Shown here piece after piece: positions 10,485-21,258 of a stretch of DNA of 64,000 nucleotides. Both the position numbers and the translations under genes were made by a program. Location: positions 1,616,570 through 1,680,569 of the forward strand of contig MU130378.1 in assembly GCA_015039465.1 (NCBI GenBank), read 5' to 3'. The notes under the pieces are model-generated. The model was not told the DNA's origin and searched no databases. It was given only the letters and a program-made list of their open reading frames with translations. The first letter of the stretch is position 1; the number at the start of each line of letters is the position of its first letter. This DNA is from Phlegmacium glaucopus. Its lineage: Eukaryota > Basidiomycota > Agaricomycetes > Agaricales > Cortinariaceae.

Positions 10485-11672
10485 TCAAAACTCTTTCGGA
10501 AAAGCTCTGCGAATTAAAGCAGTTAATGCCACATAGATATTTCGAATATCTTGCAGATGGTGACGCGCAATGTAGAGCTTTCCTTCGTCATACTCATGGA
10601 GAGCGTGCTTAAATAATGGAGATTAAGCAAAAATCTGATCATATTCTGCAAAACTCACCTTGTAGTCTGTTATACTGGGATATTTGAGTAGCTTAGAGCA
10701 TATTTTGGCACGAGAGAGGTGATCGTCTCGAGCGATATTTCGTAAGTTGAGAGCTGCATCTTGTGCGCGGTGCAATTCCGCGAGAATGTCTGGCGGTTGA
10801 ATCAATGAAAGTCACCATCAGATCCGAGTGATAGCTTGGAACCTTCTTGTGCATAGATTTCTAAACGATGATTGAGGGTCAGATTAGTACTGCGGCTATG
10901 TAAATGATCTCACCACTGGCATCAGGACTGTAGGGTTCAGTGAGAAAATAAACAAAGTTCAAAGTGGACCAGAACATCTAAAAAGATCCCACCAACCTGC
11001 TTATGCTGTATTATGGTGTTCAAAATGACTACGAGAATGTATGCGAATATCTTACTTCGATAATGAAAGTGTGATCCACAATTTAGCTTGATCCTGTATT
11101 GAGTCGGAATGAGCAGTTAGAAAAGGCATAAAAGTTCGAGAGATGGACAATCAGTTCAACAAGTTCTTCGCATTCCTTTTTGATAGCCTCGTGAAGTCGT
11201 ACATGAGTGCTCTCCGAAGTAAAGGCCACTGGCAGAGTAGAGTCTTCGACCTCATTACCATGGTGCGCAATTTTTCGCTTCTTTGATGGGGATTCAAATG
11301 ACACGTTTGGATGATTTGACAGAGGAGCGGAGAAGTCACTGGGTTTAAATATATGTGAAGAATGAAAGCCTGAGGGTGACGAAGGATTAGGTGCGGCTTG
11401 GATCATGGCATTGAGATCTCTGCTGCAAATCAAATAACATGAATTGCGAATTATTCAAAAATCCTCACAGCATCTTTTAAGTAGTGAATAGTAGTTTTCA
11501 CGATTTAGAGATTACCCACCTTTTGTGGAAATTTTGTAAATACAGCAACCCTTCCGACTTTGGTTGTGGATTGAAAAAACTCCTGCGGGCATTTGCGTAG
11601 TGAGTATTTCATCTTAATCGTTGAACTTTAAAGGAAGAAAACCTCTAACTGTGCCTTCAATTCACGATCCAT
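10485..11672 (-). CDS. PA28/REG-type proteasome activator (PSME3-like)
   Basis: Predicted subunit of the heptameric 11S cap that opens the 20S proteasome independently of ATP. The N-terminal exons give MDRELKAQLE-EFFQSTTKVGRVAVFTKFPQK, then RDLNAMIQAAPN. A linker of about 60 residues contains SPSKKRKIAHH, a likely nuclear signal at the place where PA28-gamma carries one. Then come EAIKKECEELVELI-DQAKLWITLSL, QEDILAELHRAQDAALNLRNIARDDHLSRAKICSKLLKYPSITDYK and the last exon HALHEYDEGKLYIARHHLQDIRNIYVALTALI, all matching the PA28 helical core. Splicing the middle in frame requires two tiny exons (about 10914-10927 and 10843-10860). The family is absent from budding and fission yeast. Divergent from TAF1, with 183 bp between the starts. 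Confidence 0.88.
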
Positions 11673-11855
11673 GTGAGTCCTTTCGGTATAAAATTGTTAG
11701 TTAATGGGTCAGAGCAGATACGCGCGCGTTTAATTTCTCGCGTTATTTGGCTATGTTTACAGTATTTGAACCAAATTCGCTACTATGAGTCAGGATCGTC
11801 GCGGTTGTCACAGCTTCTGAGCAATCATAGCCGCCATTATCAGAGGACCTATAAC

Positions 11856-14800
11856 ATGTCTGCCCAGGAAGAGAATGACGTTATCTCAGCATTGACTGGC
11901 TTCTCTATTAACCATGTTTTAGACGGGCTGTCACTTCCCGTTGGCGGAGGCCTTTCGAACCAGCTTGGAATCTCGGGTGTTCCTACTCTCAATCCTGCCC
12001 AAATATACAATGATAAATGGGATGAAGACGACGCGGTTGGACCTGACCAAGGAGAGGATTGGGAAGATGAGATTGATCGAGAGATGCGGGAGGAAGCAGA
12101 GTCCGATGGGTTCGTTAAATACGACGCACATTCACCGAATGGCATACAAGCAAAACAGAGACGTATCCGTGTGGTTAAACGTCTTGTTGAACGTCCCAAG
12201 AGTGTCTACGAAAGATTCCCTGCTTTCGAAAGGGACAAGGTCCTTGACTTCAGTGAACTGTTCAAAGGCTATACGGTTCATAAATCACGCCTAGCGAAGC
12301 GACCGTATCAAAGTAAGCTGGACCATTCTTATACTTGACCAGCTTGTGCTCAACCTGATTATAAGTCGAAACTGTTTACCCACGTAAAAAGGAAAATTTT
12401 AAAGGGTTTCTCGATGCTGTAGTTGGTGATGCGAAAAGGCAAGTGGAGAACAGACGAGTGGAGGAGGTGGTATCGTCTGGTAATGTGGAAGCAGACCTAA
12501 GGAAAGCACTTGAGGTCCGTTTCTTACTAGGCCTTCTACCATGTTTACCTTAGTTTCAATTCTTCTAGGAACGTGATAAGACGAACGTCCCTGTGACAAT
12601 GCCATTGGACGACCGCACCTTCGACCTTGTTCTCCTCTCCAATTGGGAAGATCAGATAGTCTATGAACCAGACCATACCACTCAGCTTGCCACGGCTACG
12701 ATACACGAAAACAATCTTACAACTCCAATCAACAAAGCCCTTGAATCTGGTTCGTGGACGCAAAGCATAATATGGAGTCCCAAGGCTCCCTTCCGCGACT
12801 TTACCCAGCTAGAATTCAATCATGAAGATGACATTGTCCCTGAGGAGAGGAGTGGTATATATCGTCTACGCGTTAGTCATGGATTCTATTATTGACGCGC
12901 CTTTGCAGTTGAAACAGTTCGCCCGAGAAAACGAATGAGGACAGACCCAGGACAAATACGTGACAAATTCAACCTTTCCAATGACAATTTCTACGAAGTT
13001 GCAAAGGAAGGTGGTCGCCATCGTGTGAGACAAACTTTCGGACAACTTGTGGTAGAACATGCGTACCCCGCCCAGAAACTACAGCTACCATTTGTGAGCG
13101 CAACGTACTGCCCCTCGACTATTTTCTGACATTTCTCGTAGTACAAAACTCGACTATCAAAACAGGAAGCTCGTTCGTTCCACCGACCTGCCTTACAATT
13201 CCCTTCAAATATCGAACTACGATTCAGCAAAGTTCGCACAGCGAAGAAGAAGAAAGACAAAGCTGGACGAAAGCTTGGCAAAGGTGGCAATGTCGGCGAG
13301 GGCCTTCGGAAGACAAGCGATCTCAGCCTTCGCGATACTTCAAATTTCGTCCTTTGGGAGTATTCCGTACGTATTTCTAACTTCTCACCCGTAAAGCTTT
13401 GAGTAAACATACGTTTAGGAAGAGCATCCCCCCATCATCCCCAATTTTGGGATGGGAAGTGTCCTCGTTAATTATTATCGTAAGAAAAACGAAAAAGACG
13501 AACATGTGCCTAAAGTAAGTCATTTTATGTTCTTGTTATCTATACTGATACCGATATGCACTAGGCTGATCTTGGTTTCCCTTTTGTCCTGGAGCCTCAA
13601 GACGAGTCTCCATTTATGAAGTTTGGTTACGTGTATCCTGGTCAAACAATCCCTGCTCTGTATAACAATCTAATGCGGGCTCCACTTTTCCGTCACAAAC
13701 CCTATCCAACTGATTTTTTGATCGTAAGGTGAGAGGGTTATAAACACTTGCACATCATATAAAATTTCAGTAACACTTCTATAGGAGTACCGTTAAAGGA
13801 GACACCAAGTACTTCCTTCGTGATATCAAAAACTTGTTTGTCATAGGTCAAACATACCCCGTGACTGAGGTTCCGGGTCCTCATTCACGGAAGATCACCA
13901 ACACAATAAAATATCGGCTGCAAATAATTGCTTTCAAGCTGCTCAAGAAGAGCCAGGGCGAACGTTTAAAAATATCACGGCTCATGAAATACTTCCCAGA
14001 TCAGAACGAACTCCAAATGCGACAGAGGCTTAAAGTGTGTTCCTACCTGACCCGTGTAATTGAGTTTTAATCACATGTTCCAGGAATTCATGGAATATCA
14101 TCGACGCGGACCCCACCAAGGCTTCTGGCGGCTCAAGCCGTCTTGGGCTGTTCCAACAGATGTTGAAATGCTAAAAATGGTGGGACCTGAGCAAGTGGTG
14201 CTCACTGAGAGCATGCAAGTTGGACAACGCCATTTACAAGACGCTGGATATAGTCAAGCTGCAGACGTTGCAGAAGGCGACGAATCCAATCTATCTGTTG
14301 AACAACAGCTGGCGCCTTGGATAACGACCAAAAATTTCTTGTTTGCAACTCAAGCTAAAGCTATGCTCCGGCTTCATGGAGAAGGCGACCCATCTGGCCG
14401 CGGTGAAGCCTTTAGTTTTATAAGAATTTCCATGAAGGATATTTTTGTTAAAGCGGGAGAGGATTATGAGCAGAAAATGGGTCAGCGTTCAAGTCATATG
14501 AAGTTCTTTCTCCGACTCACGCGTTACCTGGGTGAATTATAGCTGAAGCTGAAAATAGACCGAAATCCGCTCATCGGTACAATGTTGCTGAACAACAGGT
14601 CATATACAAGTCGGAGATTGAACGGATCTGGAAGGCTCAATTCGATTCTCTCAGTCGGAAGGACGAACCCCAATTAACAGACGATGAAGATAAGAAAGAT
14701 ACCAAGAAACAGCAGAAGCCAAGCTCCACTCGGCTTGATTCTCAGCCGTATCCCAATGCAGGATCGCCAATTGCTGGGCCATCTGCTCGACCAACACCCC

Positions 14801-15713
14801 CCTTTAGCAGAGGTTCATCTATGGACCGTGAACGCGATGGAAGCGTGGGACCTGACGGTAGTAAAAGCGTCTTGAGGATTAGGCGACTTGTGAGTGTTCT
14901 TATGATATCCGAAAACAGGGAAAACTGAGTTAAATAAGGTTGACGGGCTTTGGCAAACCGAAATTATACGCGATCCTGCCGTGATCAGAGCATACGTGCG
15001 AGGCCGCCAAGCTCTTGAAGAAGAAGCAACCCTGGCGGATTCCTTGGCTCCAACAGGTGACGCAGACAAAGATAAACGAGCTAAGAAGAGGTATTTTAGC
15101 TGCCATACTGCCATACAAGGGAACGTCAATGTTTACTTTTTTTATCCCAGGCTTGAGGAAGAAATTGCCCGAATGAAGAAAAACCAAGAGAGACGGCTGC
15201 ACAGAAAGAATGCAAAAATAGTCAAGGAAGGTGGAACTCCCATGCAACTCAACCGGCCTGTCAAACCAGATACCACGGTATACACGACTTGTCTCATTTT
15301 TTTCCTCGATGAATTAACAGGTTGTGTTACCTTTACAGAGACGATGTGGTCATTGTGGTCAGATGGGGCACATGAGTAAGCCACTTTCTCATAATAATCT
15401 GCGGAGCATGACTACACAATTTTAAATAGAAACAAATCGAAAATGTCCTCGCTGGGCGGAATTTAACAGTGGCACAGCGCCAACTTCTTCGACGCCGTCT
15501 GGTTCTGCCACCAGTCCACCTCCGACGACTGCCAATTTGCCAAATCTTGGATTTAATCGAGGGCCTTCTAGCGCTGCATTTGGGTTTCCAGCCGCAGTGC
15601 CGTCGCCTTTGGCCACCAGCCCTCCCATGTCTGCCATGGATGATCAAGATGCCGTCCCAGGCACGCCAAGTGGTTCGGCACCCAAGATTAAATTAATGCT
15701 CAAACGGACATAG
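11856..15713 (+). CDS. TAF1: TFIID subunit TAF1
   Basis: Largest TFIID subunit, the scaffold for core-promoter recognition by RNA polymerase II. The start MSAQEENDVISALTGFSI is followed by an acidic region (KWDEDD..EDWEDEIDREMREEAE). The DUF3591 core contains FDLVLLSNWEDQIVYEP, SWTQSIIWSPKAPFRDF, IPNFGMGSV, MKFGYVYPGQTIPALYNNLMRAP, a winged-helix stretch KISRLMKYFPDQNELQMRQRLKEFMEY and GFWRLKP. Near the C-terminus, spliced exons give a zinc knuckle C-G-H-C-G-Q-M-G-H-M-K-T-N-R-K-C. The tail is Ser/Pro rich and ends PKIKLMLKRT. There is no bromodomain pair, as in other fungi and unlike animals. About a dozen introns. The chosen ATG is the first one preceding the conserved acidic N-terminus. Confidence 0.93.
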
Positions 15714-15934
15714 TTCAATAGTTGTACAGCCTTTCCTGTTTTGTTTAATTCTTTGTACCAATAAAAAAAAAGAGATTCGATTATGTTTGCACAGTAAATA
15801 GAGAGTTCATCGACATCAGTCATCTGTATATAACTACATCAAAAAGCAAAGAAAAGAATCCAAGCACATACAGTAAGGTTAATAAGAAATTGAGTCGCAA
15901 TGAATAAAATAAAAAAGACGAGGCAGGCCACAAT
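15714..15934. other. Convergent 3' intergenic, TAF1 / PacC
   Basis: A 221-bp AT-rich gap between two convergent genes. An AATAAA-type sequence at about 15761-15767 would serve as the poly(A) signal for TAF1. No gene or notable repeat is seen. Confidence 0.5.
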
Positions 15935-18077
15935 CTATGCAGCTACCATTTCGACATCCTTAGACTCGGACGATGTTACCATATACTGATTCTTGAAATT
16001 ACGGTTGATGGAGATGAGGAGGTTCAAGATTAACTCGGCATGACGCTTGCGTTCCTCCTGGGAAATGACTTTGGTACGCTCCAGTTCGATTCCCCCAATC
16101 TCTTTGGTTAAATCGTCGGACTCGGTTGGACGACCAACAGAAGCGATCGATCGAATACCAGGCAGGACAGTAGGCTCAATAGGCGAAGAGTCTGTTGAGC
16201 TTGGCGTGGACTCTCGAGATGGCGGCGAGGGTGACCTATACATCTTGTTCAAAGGGGGGAGTTTGTATTGGATATCACCCGATGTTAGGAGAGGATACAA
16301 GGAAGAAGGCTTTGAAAGAGATGTTGTCGATGCCGGCGTTCGGTGGAATGAAAGTGGTAACCTGGTTTCAAGGACCTGGGGTCGAGCGAGGGGAGCTCCC
16401 GGAAGTGCCTTGAGCGGAATCATGGGGCGCTTCGACATGCCCATGTACTCTGGAGGAGCCAAATGGGCGACGACGGGCGCTCCGCGAGAGGTGCGGAGAT
16501 AACCAAAAGTATCAGGCGTTGACAGGGACAGCTGCGGTGGCGTCGTGGTGGCAGGGGAGGATACAGCAGAGTGAGGAGAGTTGCTATCAAGGGGTGGGGT
16601 AGGGTGGTGGTAATGTTGATTTGGGAATGGAGGGCCAGAGTTCTGACTAAACTTCCCAGACTGACGGCGATTTCCAGCTGGATGGTGATATTCGCTATTG
16701 GCAGAATAATTTATCGGGGATTCGTTCATGTCGGTGTACACATTGCCATATTGGCCTGTCGAGGGATGACTTGATCGAGAGGAGTGGTAAGCATTGTTAT
16801 TGTTGTTGAGATAGTGAGAATTATTGTTCGCATAAGTGCTGTCTGAAAAATTAGCGGTAGGCCCAATTCCGGGCATGCCGGCAAGGCCAAGTTGGGTAAG
16901 GCTGACAGCGTCAAAATAACTTTCTGGAGTAAAACTAGGCCGAACGTTGCTCCCAGAGACGTCACGACCAAGGGCGACGAGAAATTCGTTAACAGCTGCC
17001 AGTTCCTCCGGAGTGCGAATATCAAGGGAGACAGAACGAGGGCTAAAACTTGTGGGCTGATGCTGAACACCACCGTTGGTTTGTTGGTATGCGATATTAT
17101 TAAGACGCTCGGCCATACCTAGTGAGAAAAAGGACCTCGGCCCATGTGTGAGCAAAATAATGGCAAGGGGGAACTACTCACCAGGGTCATAAGACGGATT
17201 TACACGACGCTTTTTCATGTCAGTGAAAAAATCGTCTACACTGTAATCATGAGAACGCTTTGAGCCAATTGACGGCTCTGATCTCAGAACTTCCCAAGCA
17301 GGAAGGGGTTGATTCTGCAAATAAATTTCATGGGCAGAAGACGGATGATGTGCGTGGGGAAGAGCTGAGGGATGGAGTAATTCTGGAGACGGTGTGGGCA
17401 ATAGGGTAAAGTAGGCATCTGAAGAGTTAAGTATGTAGAAGAGTGTGAGAGAGAGAGAGAGAACATACCATCAGAAATGGATGATGAATTTGATGTAGCA
17501 CGGGAAGTGGGTGCTCTTGAGCCAGGACCTGTGGAGGAAGATTTGATAGAGGACTTTGAGTCAAGACCTCTTTGTAATGAATCTCCGCGCACACGGGAAA
17601 CATAGAGTGGATCGACAACGGTGATGGCCTTTGAATGCTTATGTTGTTGATGATGTTCTTCTGTATGTATTTTCTCGTGCTTCTTCAAGTCCTGTGGACG
17701 TTTGAAGGACTTTTTGCAGATCTAATCAATGTATGAATACCAATGGAGTGCAGATTGTATAGATGTGGAAACAACCTCGCAAATATGGGGTTTGAGCGGT
17801 GTATGGACTGGAAAGGAGTTGTTTAGTGTGTGATGGTGTATATGATGAAGGGTGACGAACCTCGAAGATGACTTGTTATATGATCTCGTTTTGCACAAGT
17901 TGTTCCACAATCCTTCCATTTGCAAGTGAGACAGAGATTGTTAGTACTTTTCCTGCCAATGTGAACGTTGCAAAGATGATTGTAAAGTGTTTCAGGATCA
18001 GGGAAAGCGTGGGTGCAGTGAACCCAGAGACATGTGTGTTGTTGTAGTGTAGCAGTCATATTGTTGGGTAAAGACAT
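15935..18077 (-). CDS. pacC: pH-response transcription factor PacC/Rim101
   Basis: Zinc-finger regulator of the alkaline-pH response, classically activated by C-terminal proteolysis through the Pal/Rim-ESCRT pathway. Exons 1-3 give three C2H2 fingers with the family wording: [50 protein letters not shown], and [31 protein letters not shown] Ser/Pro/Asn-rich tail of about 500 residues follows, including a possible nuclear signal [14 protein letters not shown] in the stretch [11 protein letters not shown] fits the YPXL/I motif recognised by PalA/Rim20. The tail ends with a short helix ([17 protein letters not shown]) and KDVEMVAA. About five introns, all short. The promoter carries four PacC consensus sites 44-81 bp upstream of the ATG. 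Confidence 0.93.
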
Positions 18078-18120
18078 GAGCCAATTGGATTTTTGTTTTT
18101 AAGTGAAAGATCGATGAAAA

Positions 18121-18158
18121 GCCAAGAGATTGCCAAGACAACTTGGCATTCGCTTGGC
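18121..18158. promoter_or_regulatory. Four PacC/Rim101 consensus sites in dyad array
   Basis: GCCAAG occurs at 18121-18126 and 18132-18137, and its reverse complement CTTGGC at 18142-18147 and 18153-18158. The spacers are 5, 4 and 5 bases, so site starts fall 11, 10 and 11 bp apart, about one helical turn each, around a central two-fold axis. PacC proteins are known to bind 5'-GCCARG-3'. The cluster lies in the 119 bp between the PacC start codon and the end of the myosin light chain gene, so it most likely serves PacC itself, as promoter or 5' leader element. Confidence 0.8.
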
Positions 18159-18196
18159 AAATAACCCTTTCTACTAGTACTTAGCATAATAATTAC

Positions 18197-18909
18197 TTAA
18201 TATTTTATCTCCTCATTATCATTGTCATTCACCCGCAGCACTTTGACCCATTCCCGGTAATTGAAGTTTCCTTGTCGATCTGTAAATGATCCCTTCAAAA
18301 GTCTTTCAATCTTTCCTCCAAGAAGAAATTAGATATCTCTGTTATCACTACTCTTCACTCACTTACCTCGTCTTGATCCATACGTTCTCCTATTTCACTT
18401 AACCATTTCCTCATTTCTTCAACCTTCACCATCCCAGTGTCGTTTTCATCAAAACATCCAAATGCTTCCAAAAGTTCTGCCTCCGTGTCAAATTCGAATA
18501 ATCGTTCACTCATCATAGTAAGGAACATAGTAAAGTTGATTCCCCGGTCCGCCGCAGATGACTCCTCGTAAGGCGTTGATCGATTGTGACCTCCTGGTCG
18601 AGCACTCAATAGATCATCCATCATTCGTCTGGACGGTGATATCCCTAATCAATAATTAAAAGTCAAATAAACCTCAAGACACCTCAATCACCTACCCAAG
18701 CTCGTGAAAATCTCCTTCAAATCACTCTCATTTACCCATCCATCTTTGTCATGGTCTATCAGTTGGAATGCCTCTTTGAACTGTTGAATCTGTGGGGCTT
18801 GGAATAGTGAGAAAACACCAGAGGGCTCCCGTCGAGCCCGAGACTTCTGTCCCTTGCTCGTCTTCGATGGCGTAACGTTAGGTGAAAGGTAATCAGGATA
18901 TTTAGACAT
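18197..18909 (-). CDS. rlc1: Myosin II regulatory light chain (Rlc1-like)
   Basis: EF-hand light chain expected to bind the neck of type II myosin at the contractile ring. The chosen ATG gives MSKYPDYLSPNVTPSKTSKG, then SRARREPSGVFSLFQAPQIQQFKEAFQLIDHDKDGWVNESDLKEIF. The Ser in REPSGVF sits where regulatory light chains are phosphorylated. EF-hand 1 has an intact loop (DHDKDGWVNESD). Later segments INFTMFLTMMSERLFEFDTEAELLEAFGCFDENDTG and MRKWLSEIGERMDQDE match the family, and the last exon ends REWVKVLRVNDNDNEEIKY. A low-complexity insertion (GGHNRSTPYEESSAADRG) interrupts the region before INFTMF. Three or so introns. PacC lies downstream on the same strand. Confidence 0.88.
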
Positions 18910-19076
18910 GGTCCAAGTTTGCAAATGCACACAGTGGATGATCCAAACACACCCAGATTGGGTTGCGAAGCGGTGGCAGTGCAGCAAGTAATATCTCTCA
19001 TGTAATAAGACCCACTCGACTCGCCGCCACTTTTGCTTCTCTTTAAGGCTTTCCACATACACATATCTATATTCAC

Positions 19077-20082
19077 CTACGTTCTTCTAGAACACAATCG
19101 CCATAAATAATACAGAACAAAACTCCTTGGCAACCATTTAAACAACGTGAATACGCGAGAATGTCCCCCAATTGACATATAACGCGGAGGATTCTTCTGA
19201 AGCGCTTTGGAAACGACCTGTTCAGCAAAGTCTTTGGTCGACATGGAATAATGACTCTGGCTCATATTCATCCTTTCAATCATGTTCGAATAGAAGTCGG
19301 AGTAGAGGGTATCGGGTGCAAGCCCAAAACGGAGGCTTCCATTGGAGGATATATTCGATTTGACAGCGCCTGGAGCAACGTGGAGTACAGAAATGTTGAA
19401 AGGCTTTAATTCCATGGACAAAACCTCGCTGATGCTGTTAGCAGCAGCCTTGGAAGCGCAGTACAAACCATTCCATGGAGTCGAACTGGGTTGATATTAC
19501 GGTTTAGTACCCCAAGTAAATGATTGCAAAACGACTGCGTACATTTCTCCTACAACCGAACCAATGTTCACGATGGTCCCTGAGCGACGCTTTGCCATGA
19601 TAGGCACAACAGCTTTGCAAACACGAAGAATGGAATATGTGTTGGTATCGAATATCTGTTTTACATTGTCCAAGGGTTCCTCGACCAAAGGCCCTATTGT
19701 GTAAACTTTAGAAAAAAATAGCATCTTCTTTGGCATGATAACCTTGGCGCGTACCTGGAGATAAAACTCCTGCATTGTTCACAACAACGTCTATTTTGCC
19801 CTCCTTCTCGATAATGTGATTCAAAGCATTCTGAACACCTTCGTCGCTTGTAACATCAAGAGAAATTTTTTCAATAGTGTTATCACCAAAATCTGCAATG
19901 GTATCGATCTTTCGTGAACTCGCATAGACTTTACACCCCTGGCGAGCAAATTCTTCACACCTATGGAATGTGTTAGTAAGTCTCTCGTGTTTCGTTATTA
20001 TTGTTGGATAGCGTGAGACTACGAACAGTGAATATCCAATTCCACCGGTTGAACAACCGGTGACAAGAACGATACGAGGCAT
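19077..20082 (-). CDS. Short-chain dehydrogenase, Ayr1-like (1-acyl-DHAP reductase)
   Basis: Classical SDR predicted to use NADPH; the closest named relative I recognise is yeast Ayr1, which reduces 1-acyl-dihydroxyacetone phosphate in lipid droplets and ER. Exon 1 starts MPRIVLVTGCSTGGIGYSL (cofactor motif TGxxxGxG). Next come CEEFARQGCKVYASSRK and VVNNAGVLSPG (NNAG motif), GTIVNIGSVVGE, then GLYCASKAAANSISEVLSMEL with the catalytic YxxxK, and LHVAPGAVKSNI. The C-terminus has a hydrophobic, basic end (VFTLFKWLPRSFVLYYLWRLCSRRT) that may attach it to membranes. Three introns. SDR assignment is firm; substrate is inferred. Confidence 0.88.
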
Positions 20083-20442
20083 TATTTCTGGGAGTGGCTA
20101 GAAGCAGAAACACCCCAGACTTCAGGCCGAACTTGAGAAAAGCACCCGGGTAGACGGGTACTCCCAACTTTGAACGGATGCATTTACAGCCCGTTGTCAC
20201 CCATCACTTCGTGACAATAAATAACTAAACCATTTAATTTTAAATTTGAAGTTGCAGATACTATGATGGTTTTTTGGCTTTCTAGTACTCGCCAAAGCAG
20301 CAGTGCATCTTTTTATAGATTCGTCATCCTATTTGACTGGTAACATGGAACTCAAAGGAAAAGCCCTACTGCTGCCACACTAGATCTTTATGGCAATGCT
20401 AGGCATCGAATCCACACTCCCATGGCCAAGCTGAGACTGGAC

Positions 20443-20494
20443 GCGTCCGACGGGACGTATAAGCCCACCTGACTATCTCGCCATCGTCGGACGC
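20443..20494. repeat. 10-bp inverted repeat with 32-nt spacer
   Basis: GCGTCCGACG at 20443-20452 has its exact reverse complement CGTCGGACGC at 20485-20494. The GC-rich arms stand out from the AT-rich surroundings. It could form a stem in a transcript or be a paired binding site. No gene is adjacent within about 350 bp. Confidence 0.45.
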
Positions 20495-21032
20495 AAGCTC
20501 ACTCTTGGCCTCTTGGCATCTCGGATCAAAAGTTCGACTGCGGGACACACTTGGCAGTATAGGTTTTTGTCTATCCCCATATGTTACTTAGAATTTACAC
20601 AGATTCTGATCAAGTGATAATCCATTTGTAAATATATATTCTATATTTAAACATTTCGCACAGAATCGACCAATGTTACCTAGTGTCATCGCTTGAGTTT
20701 GCTATGGGCGTCTGCCTAAGTCCCAACTCATATTAGGATAATATCAAATAGGTAGTCTTAATCGATGCCGTCGGTAGGTTTTCATTGTCGAACATTGCAG
20801 CATCGAACGATATGTGGTTTTCAGTTCAGCAACGAGAGCTATTCTAGGCATCTTGAAACGACTGAGAAAATGAACGTTCTTTGGAAGTTCTGTCATAGCA
20901 GGTCCTTTATTTGTAACGACGCCTTGACTGCATATCCAACCAATGAGCATTCTCAGGTCTCATCAGTTACAACCATTGAGGGCTCCAAAAGTAGTCAGGA
21001 GAGACTGCGCTGTCGCATATACCCAAAAGGTT

Positions 21033-21051
21033 CCCTTCCTTCAAGGAAGGG
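21033..21051. repeat. 19-bp palindrome in gene-poor region
   Basis: CCCTTCCTT, one base, then AAGGAAGGG: two exact 9-bp arms. It lies about 200 bp beyond the 3' end of the secreted-protein gene on the - strand. No function can be assigned. Confidence 0.4.
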
Positions 21052-21258
21052 GAATGTTGAAAAAAAGATTCTAAAAGTACAGGCTACTAGTACCTACATA
21101 CAAAGTGTGCAAACAAATAAAGCAACCGTAGAACCGCAGGGAGAATGTTAAACCAGTGCTGATAGCTGAACCCATTAGGAGTAATGCACGGGAAAAAAAA
21201 TATCAAAAAAGAGATCTGAGCAATGTAACTACAGGATGGAAGTTGTCAATTCCTTTTA

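Larger units (their letters stand above)
20083..21258. other. 1.2-kb gene-poor region
   Basis: No open frame here shows recognisable domains or convincing exon structure; the longest (20765-21151, +) lacks any protein signature. It includes the promoter of the Ayr1-like gene at its left end. A 10-bp inverted repeat and a small hairpin palindrome are listed separately. Confidence 0.6.

Noticed and set aside
16047..16502. 151-codon open frame on + opposite the PacC C-terminus
   Set aside because: Shadow of the PacC reading frame, which has homology and splice support.
20400..20450. tRNA-like T-loop sequence on the - strand
   Set aside because: A GATTCGATGCC-like loop is present, but no matching stems or acceptor arm could be drawn.
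20765..21151. 128-codon open frame on the + strand in the gene-poor region
   Set aside because: Composition looks random, no domain or flanking exons; more likely untranslated sequence.
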